Shown here piece after piece: positions 43,738 through 52,410 of a stretch of DNA of 64,000 nt (its first letter is position 1; each line of letters opens with the position of its first letter). The stretch is taken from the NCBI GenBank assembly GCA_946480465.1, contig CAMLJY010000007.1, forward strand, positions 1-64,000, read 5' to 3'. The notes below the pieces were generated by a model. That model was not told the origin of the DNA. It did not search any database and saw only the letters and a program-made list of their open reading frames with translations. Source of the DNA: an uncultured Burkholderiales bacterium (lineage in GTDB: Bacteria; Pseudomonadota; Gammaproteobacteria; Burkholderiales; Burkholderiaceae). Position numbers and translations under genes: made by a program.

Positions 43738-44664
43738 TCAATCCAGCTCGTAGTTGTGCCCGAAATCCGCCGGAGGCTTGCCATCGGCGGACCACAGGAA
43801 CATGCCGTTCTGCTTGGTCCAGTCCTGCGGCGCCCAGCCGGCCTGTTCGGGGATGTAGTCCATGTCGTGGAAGTACTCGGCCATGCCGTTCCACGGGTCG
43901 CGGAAATAGTGGAAGTAGTTGGACCCCACGCCGTGCCGGCCCGGTCCCCAGGCGTGCTTGTAGCCCTTGGACAGCAGGCGCATCGCGGCCACTTCCGCCT
44001 CGTCGATGCCGGGCATCTCGAAGCTGGCGTGGTGGAAGCCGGGTGCCGCGGATTTCAGCAGCGCCAGCACGTGATGGTCGCCGTCGCCGGCGGCGCGCAG
44101 GAAGGCGGCATAGCCGTCCGCGATGCGGTCGCTGAGGCGGAAGCCGAGCACATCGCAATAGAAGTCCGCCTGCGCCAGCACGTCGACCGCGAAGAGGATG
44201 AAATGGCCCATGCGGCGCGGGCGCGGATTCATGTCGAAGGGCGGGCAGCCCTTGGCCGCCACGCGGGACACCCGTCCCGGCCGGTTCACGGCCGGCGCGC
44301 TGTCATCGCCCAGCGAAGGCGCGGCCACGGCCACCTGCACGTTGACCAGCGTGCCTTCGGGGTCGCGAAACCACAGCCCCCGCGGTGCGCCTTCATACGG
44401 CGGATCCTGCTGCGCGATGCCGCGCTGCTGCAGCTTGTGCGCGATCTGCTCCAGGCCTTCGCGCGTCGTCCCCAGCGAGAAGTGGTGCAGCTTGCGCTGG
44501 CGGCCGGTCTCGAGCAGGACGATCTGGTCCTGCGCGCGCCCATGGCAGCGCATGGCCACGTGGTTGGCGCGTTCGACCTTCTCCAGGCCGAAGGCTTCGT
44601 AGAAATCCACGCCGGCCTTCAGCTCGGGAATGCCGAGGGCGACGTGTTGCAGGGAAGTGATCAT
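43738..44664 (-). CDS. VOC-family catechol 2,3-dioxygenase-like enzyme
   Basis: The 308-residue two-module VOC protein has candidate iron ligands in the C-terminal module: His in RRMGHFILFAVD, His in GFHHASFEMP and Glu in MAEYFHDMDY. GRHGVGSNYFHYFRDP matches the same block in the dioxygenase at 29096. It is the second extradiol-type enzyme of the window besides MhpB, pointing to meta-cleavage of several catechols. Confidence 0.82.
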   Translation of the reverse strand: MITSLQHVALGIPELKAGVDFYEAFGLEKVERANHVAMRCHGRAQDQIVLLETGRQRKLHHFSLGTTREGLEQIAHKLQQRGIAQQDPPYEGAPRGLWFRDPEGTLVNVQVAVAAPSLGDDSAPAVNRPGRVSRVAAKGCPPFDMNPRPRRMGHFILFAVDVLAQADFYCDVLGFRLSDRIADGYAAFLRAAGDGDHHVLALLKSAAPGFHHASFEMPGIDEAEVAAMRLLSKGYKHAWGPGRHGVGSNYFHYFRDPWNGMAEYFHDMDYIPEQAGWAPQDWTKQNGMFLWSADGKPPADFGHNYELD

Positions 44665-44711
44665 GCGGTCTCCTTTCGCTGTTGTGGCAGTTGTTTCGGT
44701 CAGCTGTGGAG

Positions 44712-45203
44712 TCAGCTGTTGTTCATGTGCTCGGCATAGCTGACCAGCCCGGCCGATTCGCGCCGGCCCAGGGCCAATGCGTCCAGCAGGCGCGAGGCTT
44801 CGATGGTCAGCATCTTCACGACGCCGTCGCCGCCGTTGTAATGGCGGTGCCAGACCCAGACCGGTGTGTAGATGAAGCTGCCGGCCCGCCAGGCCACCGT
44901 GCGGGGGCCAATCTCGGAATGGCCGTGCCCGTCGATCACGTAATGGATGGTCTCGTGCGTGTGGCGCTGCAGGTCCGACGTGCCGCCGGCGGGAATCTCC
45001 TGCAGGAAGATCTCGATGGCCTTGGCCGGAATGGCCGGCAGGCAGCCGATGCGGCCGGGGTTGTGCGTGATGTCTTCGCCGATCCAGTGCGCTTCGTCCG
45101 AATGGACTTCCAGCCGCTCGGGCATGTCGCGCTCGGGGTCGTAGTTGGCGACCTGCTTCAGCTTGCCGAAGAAGGCCTGCATCAAGGGGGAAGGAGCGTC
45201 CAC
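44712..45203 (-). CDS. Cupin-domain protein
   Basis: The 163-residue protein has a cupin core: QRHTHETIHYVIDGHGHSEI (motif 1 with two or three His and a Glu) and GSFIYTPVWVWHRHYNGG (motif 2 with His). Single-domain cupins in such operons act as small dioxygenases, isomerases or ligand sensors. It lies between the SDR and VOC genes of the minus-strand operon. No specific substrate is claimed. Confidence 0.78.
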   Translation of the reverse strand: MDAPSPLMQAFFGKLKQVANYDPERDMPERLEVHSDEAHWIGEDITHNPGRIGCLPAIPAKAIEIFLQEIPAGGTSDLQRHTHETIHYVIDGHGHSEIGPRTVAWRAGSFIYTPVWVWHRHYNGGDGVVKMLTIEASRLLDALALGRRESAGLVSYAEHMNNS

Positions 45204-45213
45204 GATGGCATTC

Positions 45214-45951
45214 CTACAGGGTGCCGGGGAAGGAGCCGCCGTCGACCAGCCAGTTCTGGCCGTTGACGAAGCCGGTGTGCGCGCTGCACAGGAAGGCGCA
45301 GACGGCGCCGAAGTCCTGCGGCTCGCCCACGCGGGCGGGGCGCACGCCGGGCGCCATCTTCGCGGCGACGGCCTTCATGCGCTCGGTCTGGTGCGGGCCG
45401 GGCAGCAGGTTGTTGATCGTCACGCCGTGGGCGGCCACCTCGCGCGCCAGGCCGGCGACGAAGCCGGTGAGTCCCGCGCGCGCGCCGTTGGACAGGCCCA
45501 GCACCGCGATCGGGCTCTTCACGGCGCTGGAGGTGATGTTGACGATGCGGCCCCAGCGCCGTTCGATCATGCCGTCGAGCGTCGCGCGGATCATCTCGAT
45601 CGGGGCCAGCATGTTCATGTCCAGCGCGGCGATCCAGTCTTCGCGGCTCCATTGGCGGAAATCGCCGGAGGGCGGGCCGCCGTTGTTGGTCACCAGGATG
45701 TCGGGCGCGGGGCATGCGGCCAGGATGGCGGCGCGGCCGGCCGAGGTGGCCAGGTCGCCTGCCACGGCGGTGACGAGGACATCGGGCGCCATCGACCGGA
45801 TCTCGTCCGCGGCCTGAGCCAGCGTGGCGGCGTCGCGTCCGGTGATGGTGACGTCGGCGCCTTCGCGCGCCAGGGCCAGGGCGCAGGCCTTGCCCAGCCC
45901 CTTGCTGGAAGCGCAGACGAGCGCGCGCCGCCCTGTCAGGCCGAGGTCCAT
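45214..45951 (-). CDS. Short-chain dehydrogenase/reductase
   Basis: The 245-residue SDR starts MDLGLTGRRALVCASSKGLG, a variant of the glycine-rich motif with CASSKGLG. It continues with TNNGGPPSG in place of NNAG and a catalytic region ITSSAVKSPIAVLGLSNGAR, where Asn-Gly-Ala-Arg replaces the usual YxxxK. This SKGLG/NNGGP subgroup is a known atypical SDR clade whose members keep a Ser but lack the standard Tyr-Lys pair. Overlaps the mhpB-like gene by 16 bp. Confidence 0.82.
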   Translation of the reverse strand: MDLGLTGRRALVCASSKGLGKACALALAREGADVTITGRDAATLAQAADEIRSMAPDVLVTAVAGDLATSAGRAAILAACPAPDILVTNNGGPPSGDFRQWSREDWIAALDMNMLAPIEMIRATLDGMIERRWGRIVNITSSAVKSPIAVLGLSNGARAGLTGFVAGLAREVAAHGVTINNLLPGPHQTERMKAVAAKMAPGVRPARVGEPQDFGAVCAFLCSAHTGFVNGQNWLVDGGSFPGTL

Positions 45952-46952
45952 GCTGTTTCCTTCCGCGATGCCGCGACGGAGGGCGCATCGCCCCCCACGG
46001 CAATGATTCCGAAACCGGCGTTCCACAGCGGCACCGGGGCGTAGTGGCGAAGGGCATGCAGCGCGTCCGCGCCAGGGCCTTGCACGCCCATCGCCTCCAG
46101 CGCCGCGAATGCCGCCAGCCAGGTGCGCACTTCATGCGCACCGACGCCGGCCACCGCGCGCGCCTGGTCCATGTCCATGGCCGCGACCTCGTGCAGCCGG
46201 CCGGCCAGCAGCAGGTCCATGAAGTGCTGGTCCCATTCGGGATTGAGCGGCAGTGCCGGCCCCGTGCCGGCTTCCAGCGCGCGGGCGGTGTCGATGTTCC
46301 GCTGGACCTTGGCCAGCATGCGTTCCGGCGGCGGATGGCGGCCGGCGATCAGCACCTCCTGCACCGCAGGCGGGGCGGTCTGCAGCGTGGGAATCGGCGG
46401 GTCGTGCGACAGGCCGCCCGAGCCGATCAGCAGCACGCGGCGGCCGCCCTCGGCCTGCGCGAGATGCCGCCCCACGGCCGCGCCGAGCTGGCGCACGCGG
46501 GCCATCGGCGGGCAGGGCGGCGCCGCGCAGTTGATGAAGACCGGCACCGTGGGATAACGCCCGACGCCGCCGGCCACGTGTTCCAGCGTCTGGGCGAACC
46601 CGTGGTCGGCCTGCATGCGGTACGAAATCGCGGCGTCGACGCCATCGGCATGCAGCGCGCCCGTCAGCCGGCGCGCCAGCTCTTCCGGCACGTTGTAGGA
46701 CCGGCCATCGGTGGAGATGCCGAAATCGCCGATGGCATGCGCCCGCGCGCCGACGCAGAACGGCGGCATCAGGTCGTAGAAGAAGCCGGCGAAATGGTCC
46801 GGCGCGAACACCACGACCAGTTCCGGATCGAAGGCCTCGACCCGGCGCGCCACCGCCGACAGGGCGGCCCGGATGGGCTGCGCCACGCTGTCGTCGGCGT
46901 CCAGGTAGTTCATCAGCGGCGAATGGGCCGCGCACACCAGCATCACGGACAT
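45936..46952 (-). CDS. mhpB: 2,3-dihydroxyphenylpropionate 1,2-dioxygenase-like (LigB superfamily)
   Basis: The 338-residue protein closely follows MhpB: CAAHSPLMNYLD, FAPDHFAGFFYDLMPPFCVG, AIGDFG, SYRMQADHGFAQTLEH, PVFINCAAPP, GSGGLSHDPPIP, LNPEWDQHFMDLL and HEVRTWLAAFAA. His residues in DHFAG and DHGFA are the conserved catalytic pair. It opens 2,3-dihydroxyphenylpropionate-type catechols extradiol-wise. With the mhpC-like hydrolase next to it, this makes a phenylpropanoid meta-cleavage step likely. Confidence 0.92.
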   Translation of the reverse strand: MSVMLVCAAHSPLMNYLDADDSVAQPIRAALSAVARRVEAFDPELVVVFAPDHFAGFFYDLMPPFCVGARAHAIGDFGISTDGRSYNVPEELARRLTGALHADGVDAAISYRMQADHGFAQTLEHVAGGVGRYPTVPVFINCAAPPCPPMARVRQLGAAVGRHLAQAEGGRRVLLIGSGGLSHDPPIPTLQTAPPAVQEVLIAGRHPPPERMLAKVQRNIDTARALEAGTGPALPLNPEWDQHFMDLLLAGRLHEVAAMDMDQARAVAGVGAHEVRTWLAAFAALEAMGVQGPGADALHALRHYAPVPLWNAGFGIIAVGGDAPSVAASRKETAWTSA

Positions 46953-46982
46953 GGGGATCTCGCGTGGGATGGGCCGTGCGGG

Positions 46983-47834
46983 TCAGCGGCCGAGCAGGAA
47001 GTGGAGGTGGAGCTGGTTGAAGCGCTCGGCGGCTTCCCACTGCGGCCAATGCGCGCAGCCGTCCAGCACCGCCAGCCGCGCATCGGGAATCGCCTTGACG
47101 AAGCGCTCGCCGGTGGCCACCGGTGCGGTGGGGTCGTGGTCGGTCCAGATCACCAGCGTGGTGGCGCGGATGCGCGAGAGCGATTCGTCGGTCAGCACGT
47201 TGCGCATGCGCACGTCCATGAACTGCAGGCACAGGATGTGTTCCATCGCCCGCTCGAAGCCCGGTTGCGTGTAGATGGCGTGGCGCAGCTCGACCAGGTC
47301 GTCGGGGATGTCGGTGGGGGAATGCACCAGCCATTCGAGCCGCTTGCGCACGGTTTCCAGCGAGGCATTGCGCACCGCGTTCATGGTCACGTTGTAGACG
47401 CGTTCCATCACCTGCGGATCGGTGTTCAACCCGCCGGCGGTGTTCAGCACCAGCCGGTTCACGCGTTCCGGGTGGTCGATGGCGTATTGCGCCGCGATCC
47501 AGCCGCCCAGCGATTCGCCGTGCACGTGGGCGCGGTCGACGCCGACGGCGGTCAGGAAATCGTCGAGGTGCTTGACGTAGTGGCGCAGCTCGTAGGGGTA
47601 GTCGGGCTTGGACGAGAAGCCGTGGCCGATCATGTCGAGCGCCAGCACGCGGAAGTGCGCCGCGTGCGCGTGCACGTTGCGGTTGAAGGTTTCCAGGTGG
47701 CCGCCGGTGCCGTGGATGAAGACCACGGCCGGTGCATTCCGGGGACCGGCTTCCAGGTAGCGCGTGCGCACGCCGCCCGCGTCCACGAACTTCAGTGCGA
47801 ATTCCTGATGGGCAATCTCAGGCCAGAGGGACAT
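46983..47834 (-). CDS. mhpC: MhpC-like meta-cleavage product hydrolase
   Basis: The 283-residue alpha/beta hydrolase has the oxyanion motif HGTGGH, nucleophile Ser108 in HGESLGGW, Asp in WTDHDPTAP and His in GCAHWPQWE, the order of C-C bond hydrolases MhpC/BphD/TodF. It would cut the ring-fission product made by the MhpB-like enzyme. First gene of the minus-strand operon, 207 bp from the divergent SDR gene. Confidence 0.86.
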   Translation of the reverse strand: MSLWPEIAHQEFALKFVDAGGVRTRYLEAGPRNAPAVVFIHGTGGHLETFNRNVHAHAAHFRVLALDMIGHGFSSKPDYPYELRHYVKHLDDFLTAVGVDRAHVHGESLGGWIAAQYAIDHPERVNRLVLNTAGGLNTDPQVMERVYNVTMNAVRNASLETVRKRLEWLVHSPTDIPDDLVELRHAIYTQPGFERAMEHILCLQFMDVRMRNVLTDESLSRIRATTLVIWTDHDPTAPVATGERFVKAIPDARLAVLDGCAHWPQWEAAERFNQLHLHFLLGR

Positions 47835-48041
47835 GGCTTGTTCCAGCGATGGGGATGGGAATGGGCGCGAGGGTACTAAAATTTTAGAATTTGTATGACA
47901 AGGGTTAACCCGTGATCACTCGGTTCGCGCAGCTTTGATCGGATTGGGCAAGCGACTGCCGCGATTCGCGCAGTGCAAATCGGCGCGGATAACTACCATG
48001 GCCCGGACTTTCATTCGCATCCCATTCACGAGGAAATCCCA

Positions 48042-49007
48042 ATGACTGCATTCCACGTGGCGAGCACGACCGAAGACGTGCTGGCCGGCCGCGATCTCTC
48101 CGGCCGGCGCTTTCTCGTCACCGGCGTGTCGGCCGGCCTGGGCCTGGAGACGGCCCGCGCGCTCGTCGCGCATGGCGCGAACGTGGTGGGCGCGGTGCGC
48201 GACAGGGCGCGGGCCGAGGGCGCCACCGCCGGCGTGCGCGAAGCCGCCGCGCAAGGCCGGGGCAGCTTCGAGCTGGCCGTGCTCGACCTCGCATCGCTGG
48301 CCAGCGTGCGCGCGGCGGCCGATGCGCTCGTCGCCGATGGCCGGCCATTCGACGGCGTGATCGCGAATGCGGCGGTGATGGCGACGCCTTTCGGCCGCAC
48401 CGCCGATGGCTTCGAGATGCAATTCGGCACCAACCACCTCGGCCACTTCGTGCTCGTGAACCGCATCGCGCGGCTGATCAAGCGCGGTGGGCGGCTGGTG
48501 GTCCTGTCGTCGGCGGCGCACCGCTTTTCCGACGTCGACCTCGTCGACCCGAACTTCAGCGAAACGCCCTACGACCCGTGGATCGCCTATGGCCGGGCCA
48601 AGACCGCCAATGCGCTGTTCGCGGTCGAGTTCGACCGCCGGTTCAAGAACCAGGGCATCCGCGCGGCGGCGGTCCACCCCGGCGGCGCGGAGACCGAGCT
48701 GAAGCGCCACATGACGCAGGCTGACATGGACGCGCTGATCGCCCGCATCAACACCGTGGCCAAGGCCGAAACCGGGGCCCCGGCTTTCAAGCTGAAGTCG
48801 ATTCCGCAGGCGGCAGCGACCTCGGTGTGGGTGGCGGTGGTGGCCGATGGCGATGCCGTGGGCGGGCGCTATTGCGAGGACTGCGCCGTGGCGCCGCTGG
48901 CCCATGGCGACGGCGTGCGCAAGGGCGTGCGCGAATACGCGATCGATGCCGCCAGCGCCCAGGCCTTGTGGACGAAGAGCGAAGAGCTGGTGGGCGAGCG
49001 CTTCTGA
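48042..49007 (+). CDS. Short-chain dehydrogenase/reductase (extended, retinol-dehydrogenase-like)
   Basis: The 321-residue protein starts MTAFHVASTTEDV after GAGGAAA. It has VTGVSAGLGLETARALVAHG, a NAAVM motif where NNAG is usual, LSSAAHRFSDVD with the catalytic Ser, and YGRAKTAN with Tyr-Lys. WW-domain oxidoreductase/retinol dehydrogenase-like SDRs have this pattern and reduce assorted ketones. It is divergent from the mhpC-like gene. Confidence 0.85.
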   Translation: MTAFHVASTTEDVLAGRDLSGRRFLVTGVSAGLGLETARALVAHGANVVGAVRDRARAEGATAGVREAAAQGRGSFELAVLDLASLASVRAAADALVADGRPFDGVIANAAVMATPFGRTADGFEMQFGTNHLGHFVLVNRIARLIKRGGRLVVLSSAAHRFSDVDLVDPNFSETPYDPWIAYGRAKTANALFAVEFDRRFKNQGIRAAAVHPGGAETELKRHMTQADMDALIARINTVAKAETGAPAFKLKSIPQAAATSVWVAVVADGDAVGGRYCEDCAVAPLAHGDGVRKGVREYAIDAASAQALWTKSEELVGERF

Positions 49008-49037
49008 ACCGGTGTGGCCTGCCACCGCGTGCTCCGG

Positions 49038-49889
49038 CTAAACACGCAGCCGCTCGGCATCCCGCGAGGGCGGCAGCCCGAACGAGCGGCCGTATTCGCG
49101 GCTGAACTGGGACGCGCTGGCATAACCGACCGAGTACGCGGCACGGCTGGCTGCCATGCCCGATGCCAGCAGGCGCCGCGCGGCCTGCAGGCGCAGGGTC
49201 TTCTGGTATTGCAGCGGGCTCATCGCCGTGGCCGCCCTGAAGTGCCGGTGGAACGAGGCCACGCTCATGCCGGCCAGGTCCGCCAGCCGGGCCGTCGGCA
49301 GGGTCTCGTCGTAATGTTCGCGAATCCAGCGCATCGCGCGGCGGATGCGCGCCAGGCGGCCGTCCTCCTGCGCCATCTGGCACAGCTGGCCGCCGAGCGG
49401 ACCGCGCAGCAGGCGGTACAGGACTTCGCGTTCGCGCGCGGGGGCGAGCGCCGGGATGTCGTCCGGCCGGTCGAGCAGGGCCAGCAGGCCGGCCCAGGCT
49501 TCCAGCAGGTCGGCCGTCACGGCGCCGAGGGCGAAGCCGGGCCGTTCGGTGCGCGACGGGCCGGCGTGGTCGATGGAGCCTGGGGGCAGGCTGGCGATGA
49601 GTTCGGCCAGCACCTCGCGGTCCAGCGCCAGGCCCACGGCCAGGTAGGGCCTGTCCGGGCTGGCGCAGAGCACCCGGCCTGTCGCGGGCAGGTCGAGCGA
49701 AGCCACGAAACAGCTCGCGCTGTCGTACTGCAGCACCGCATCGCCGATGGACACGTGCTTCGTGCCCTGCAGCACCAGGCAGGTGACCGGCGCGTGCACG
49801 GTGGACGTGCCGCTGCGCGGTTCGGACAGCATGCTCAGCGTCAGGCGCGGGATCGCGGTGCTGGAGCAGGGCGACCGCGCGTGCCGCAT
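49038..49889 (-). CDS. AraC family transcriptional regulator
   Basis: The C-terminal half has two AraC HTH motifs (ARLADLAGMSVASFHRHFRA and ASRAAYSVGYASASQFSREY), preceded by an AraC_N-type sensor (VTCLVLQGTKHVSIGD). Several in-frame ATGs (49973, 49943, 49916, 49889) are possible. I chose 49889, which begins just before the conserved region and leaves room for a promoter facing the divergent GntR gene. The start is uncertain. Confidence 0.8.
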   Translation of the reverse strand: MRHARSPCSSTAIPRLTLSMLSEPRSGTSTVHAPVTCLVLQGTKHVSIGDAVLQYDSASCFVASLDLPATGRVLCASPDRPYLAVGLALDREVLAELIASLPPGSIDHAGPSRTERPGFALGAVTADLLEAWAGLLALLDRPDDIPALAPAREREVLYRLLRGPLGGQLCQMAQEDGRLARIRRAMRWIREHYDETLPTARLADLAGMSVASFHRHFRAATAMSPLQYQKTLRLQAARRLLASGMAASRAAYSVGYASASQFSREYGRSFGLPPSRDAERLRV

Positions 49890-49959
49890 CACGCGTTGTC
49901 GCATGGGGTCTCGCATGGGGTCCAGCCACGTGCCGTGCGCCATAGCAGAATGCCGGGCC

Positions 49960-50649
49960 ATGCCGCTACCCATGCACGTGCGCCGCGAGCCGGCGAAGCG
50001 ATCCGACCTGGCCTACGAATCCATCAAGGGCAAGCTCATCTCGGGCGCCTTGACCAGCGGGGCGCGGCTGGACGTCAACGTCCTGGTCGACGAGATCCAG
50101 ACCAGCCGGCAGCCGGTGCTGGCAGCCATCAGCCGCCTCGCCGCGGAAGGCTTCCTGCGCGTCGTGCCGCAGGTGGGTTGCTGGGTCGCGGAGGTGCAGC
50201 CCGAAGAGGTCGAGGACTTCTTTCGCCTCTTCGCGCTGACCGAGGGGCTGGCCTGCGAATTGGCGGCAGCGCGCCACGAAGCGCAGCAACTGGTCGCGCT
50301 GAACGACAACCTGGCGGCCACGGTGCGGCTCTTGAAGTCCCGGCTCGATGCGGCGCGGCAGTCGCGCGAGTTCTTCCAGCTGAACCGGGAATTCCACGGC
50401 CTGGTCCATGCCATGGCGCGCTCGGACTTCGTGGCCCAGCATGCCGGCAGCATGTGGGACCGCTGCGACTTCTACCTGGCCAGTGCCGATCCGCACATCC
50501 AGGGCGAACGGATCGACGAATCGAGGCGGGAGCACGAAGCGATCGTCAAGGCGATCGCCGCGGGCCGGGACAAGGACGCCGGTGCATTGATGGTGGCTCA
50601 CATCGAATCCTTTGGCCAGGTGGCCGTGCGACGCTTGAGAGTGCGCTGA
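49960..50649 (+). CDS. GntR family regulator (FadR/FCD group)
   Basis: The 229-residue protein has a winged HTH (SDLAYESIKGKLISGALTSG, LVDEIQTSRQPVLAAISRLA, then GFLRVVPQVG) and a helical FCD ligand domain with LNREFHGLVHAMA holding metal-binding His residues. It is divergent from the AraC gene. FCD members usually sense organic acids of catabolic routes. Confidence 0.87.
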   Translation: MPLPMHVRREPAKRSDLAYESIKGKLISGALTSGARLDVNVLVDEIQTSRQPVLAAISRLAAEGFLRVVPQVGCWVAEVQPEEVEDFFRLFALTEGLACELAAARHEAQQLVALNDNLAATVRLLKSRLDAARQSREFFQLNREFHGLVHAMARSDFVAQHAGSMWDRCDFYLASADPHIQGERIDESRREHEAIVKAIAAGRDKDAGALMVAHIESFGQVAVRRLRVR

Positions 50650-50651
50650 GG

Positions 50652-50945
50652 TCACAGCCCCGCATGGCGCGAGGGTGGGTCCTTGTCCAGCACCTTCTCC
50701 AGCGCGCGCCTGCGGTTCGCCCAGGCGGAGGTGTTGATGCCGCTGCAGACCCGGGCCACGACCGTGTCGACACCGGCTTGCCGGATGTCGCCCAGCGAGG
50801 TGTAGCCCAGGGCCTCCAGGCGTGAAATGACGCCGGGGCCGATGCCGGGGGATCCCAGCAACAGGCGCCTCTCGGCGTCGGTGAAGGCCGTGCGGCCCTG
50901 TGTGATCGGTGCTGCGGCGGCAGCGACCGTGCGTGACTGGTCCAT
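50652..50945 (-). CDS. Helix-hairpin-helix domain protein
   Basis: The 97-residue protein starts MDQSRTVAAAAAPITQGRTA and contains a helix-hairpin-helix motif (LLLGSPGIGPGVISRLEALG, YTSLGDIRQAG) plus a basic C-terminal helix. HhH pairs bind DNA non-specifically or act in DUF4332-like proteins. It is convergent with the GntR gene (3 bp apart). The function is unknown. Confidence 0.65.
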   Translation of the reverse strand: MDQSRTVAAAAAPITQGRTAFTDAERRLLLGSPGIGPGVISRLEALGYTSLGDIRQAGVDTVVARVCSGINTSAWANRRRALEKVLDKDPPSRHAGL

Positions 50946-51106
50946 CTCGAAATCTCCGACGGGGGTGCGGGGGCCTTGGCCCTCCCGGCCGCGGCATGCA
51001 TTGCGGCGGCCATGAATGGAAGACTGTAGGCAGGCATTCCGGCGGCCGCCAGCCCATGGGATTGATACCTTGTATTTGCAATGCGACTGCAAAGGAAGTC
51101 AATTTT

Positions 51107-51122
51107 GGGAAAGCACTTTCCC
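51107..51122. promoter_or_regulatory. LacI-family operator 1 (autoregulatory)
   Basis: GGGAAAGCACTTTCCC is a perfect 16-bp palindrome, 51 bp before the LacI gene start. Near-identical sites stand before the isomerase gene (52361) and the TonB receptor gene (54679), so this is very likely the operator of the LacI protein. Confidence 0.75.
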
Positions 51123-51173
51123 CCAGGAGAGGCCCGACATGCAAGAATGCCGCTTTCCCAGACTGACGAGCCC

Positions 51174-52166
51174 ATGAAGGACGCACCTTCCATCAATGAA
51201 GTGGCGGCATTGGCCGGCGTTTCGATCGCCACCGTGTCCCGTGTGCTGAACAGCAGCAAGCCCGTCAATGAACAGACCCGGCTGCGCGTGGAGGCCGCCG
51301 TGGCCAAGCTGGGCTACCGCGCCAATCCGTTCGGGCGCAGCCTGGCCAAGTCGGAGAGCCACCTGCTGCTGGTGCTGGTGCCGGACTTCTCCAATCCCTT
51401 CTACGCGCAGATCCTGAAGGGCGTGGAAAGCGTGACGCGCCGGCGCGGCTACAAGCTGCTGCTGGCGGACGACTCCAATGCCTGGACCGAACGCGGCGAG
51501 CCGCTGGACCTGTCGTATTTCCAGCTGGTGGATGGCGTCATCAGCCTGACGCACGTGGACGGCCGGCCCGAGCTGATGGCCGAACTCGCGGCGCGGCCGT
51601 GGGTGGCCTGCTCCGAGTTCCCGTCCAGCGGCCCGGTGCCGCACGTCAGCATCGACCACCGGCAGGCCGCCATCGACGCCGTGCAGTACCTGCTGAACAG
51701 CGGGCACCGCCGCATCGCGCTGATTGCCGCCGAAGAAGGCTACCTGTGGGCCCAGCAGCGCCGCGAGGGCTACCTGGCGGCCTTGCAGCGCGCCGGCATC
51801 GAGCCCAATCCCGAACTCATCCGCACGGTGGTCGACACCGACTACGAATCCGGCGGCCAGGCCGCCGGCAGCCTGCTGGCCCTGGCCGAATTGCCGACGG
51901 CGGTGTTCGCGATGTCGGACACGCTGGCCATCGGCGCCGTCAAGGCGTTCCGCCGCAAGGGCAAGCGCGTGCCGGAAGACATTGCGGTGGTCGGGTTCGA
52001 CAACCTGCCGCTGTCGGCCGTCTTCGAGCCGGCGCTGACCACCATCGCGCAACCGATGCGCGAGCTGGGTGAAGCCGCTGCGTCGCTGCTGCTGCAGCGG
52101 CTGGCCGGCGCCGAGCCCGCTTCACGCACGCTGCCGCACCATCTGGTCCTGCGCGAATCGGCGTGA
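51174..52166 (+). CDS. LacI family transcriptional regulator
   Basis: The 330-residue protein starts MKDAPSINEVAALAGVSIAT with a LacI HTH and hinge (VSRVLNSSKPVNEQTRLRVE), then a periplasmic-binding-type sugar domain (VPDFSNPFYAQILKGVE, SIDHRQAAIDAVQYLLNSGH, VFAMSDTLAIGAVKAFR, VGFDNLPLSAVFEPALTTI). It most likely represses itself and the downstream C-glycoside genes until a sugar or glycoside inducer is present. An upstream ATG at 51147 would add nine residues. Confidence 0.92.
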   Translation: MKDAPSINEVAALAGVSIATVSRVLNSSKPVNEQTRLRVEAAVAKLGYRANPFGRSLAKSESHLLLVLVPDFSNPFYAQILKGVESVTRRRGYKLLLADDSNAWTERGEPLDLSYFQLVDGVISLTHVDGRPELMAELAARPWVACSEFPSSGPVPHVSIDHRQAAIDAVQYLLNSGHRRIALIAAEEGYLWAQQRREGYLAALQRAGIEPNPELIRTVVDTDYESGGQAAGSLLALAELPTAVFAMSDTLAIGAVKAFRRKGKRVPEDIAVVGFDNLPLSAVFEPALTTIAQPMRELGEAAASLLLQRLAGAEPASRTLPHHLVLRESA

Positions 52167-52360
52167 CATCCGCGTGGCATTGGCCATGACCTTGGCCTGA
52201 AGCCGCAGCGCTCCGCCTGATTCATCCAGCCGCTGCCGCGCCGCAGCCCGATGCGGCCTGGGCGCTGCCATGCCCTGGGCTGAATTGCACCCGGCCCCGG
52301 CCGCGCGCGGCAGTGATTCCGTGAATACCCAGTGTTTGTGATCTTGATGGCTGCGGCGGC

Positions 52361-52375
52361 GGGAAATCGCTTACC
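52361..52375. promoter_or_regulatory. LacI-family operator 2
   Basis: GGGAAATCGCTTACC lies 36 bp before the isomerase gene start and matches the core GGGAAA-N-C-N-CTT of operator 1, with an imperfect right half. Position between promoter and start fits repression. Confidence 0.65.
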
Positions 52376-52410
52376 TTTGCGGCAAGAGACAAGCCCACCG
52401 ACATCCACTC

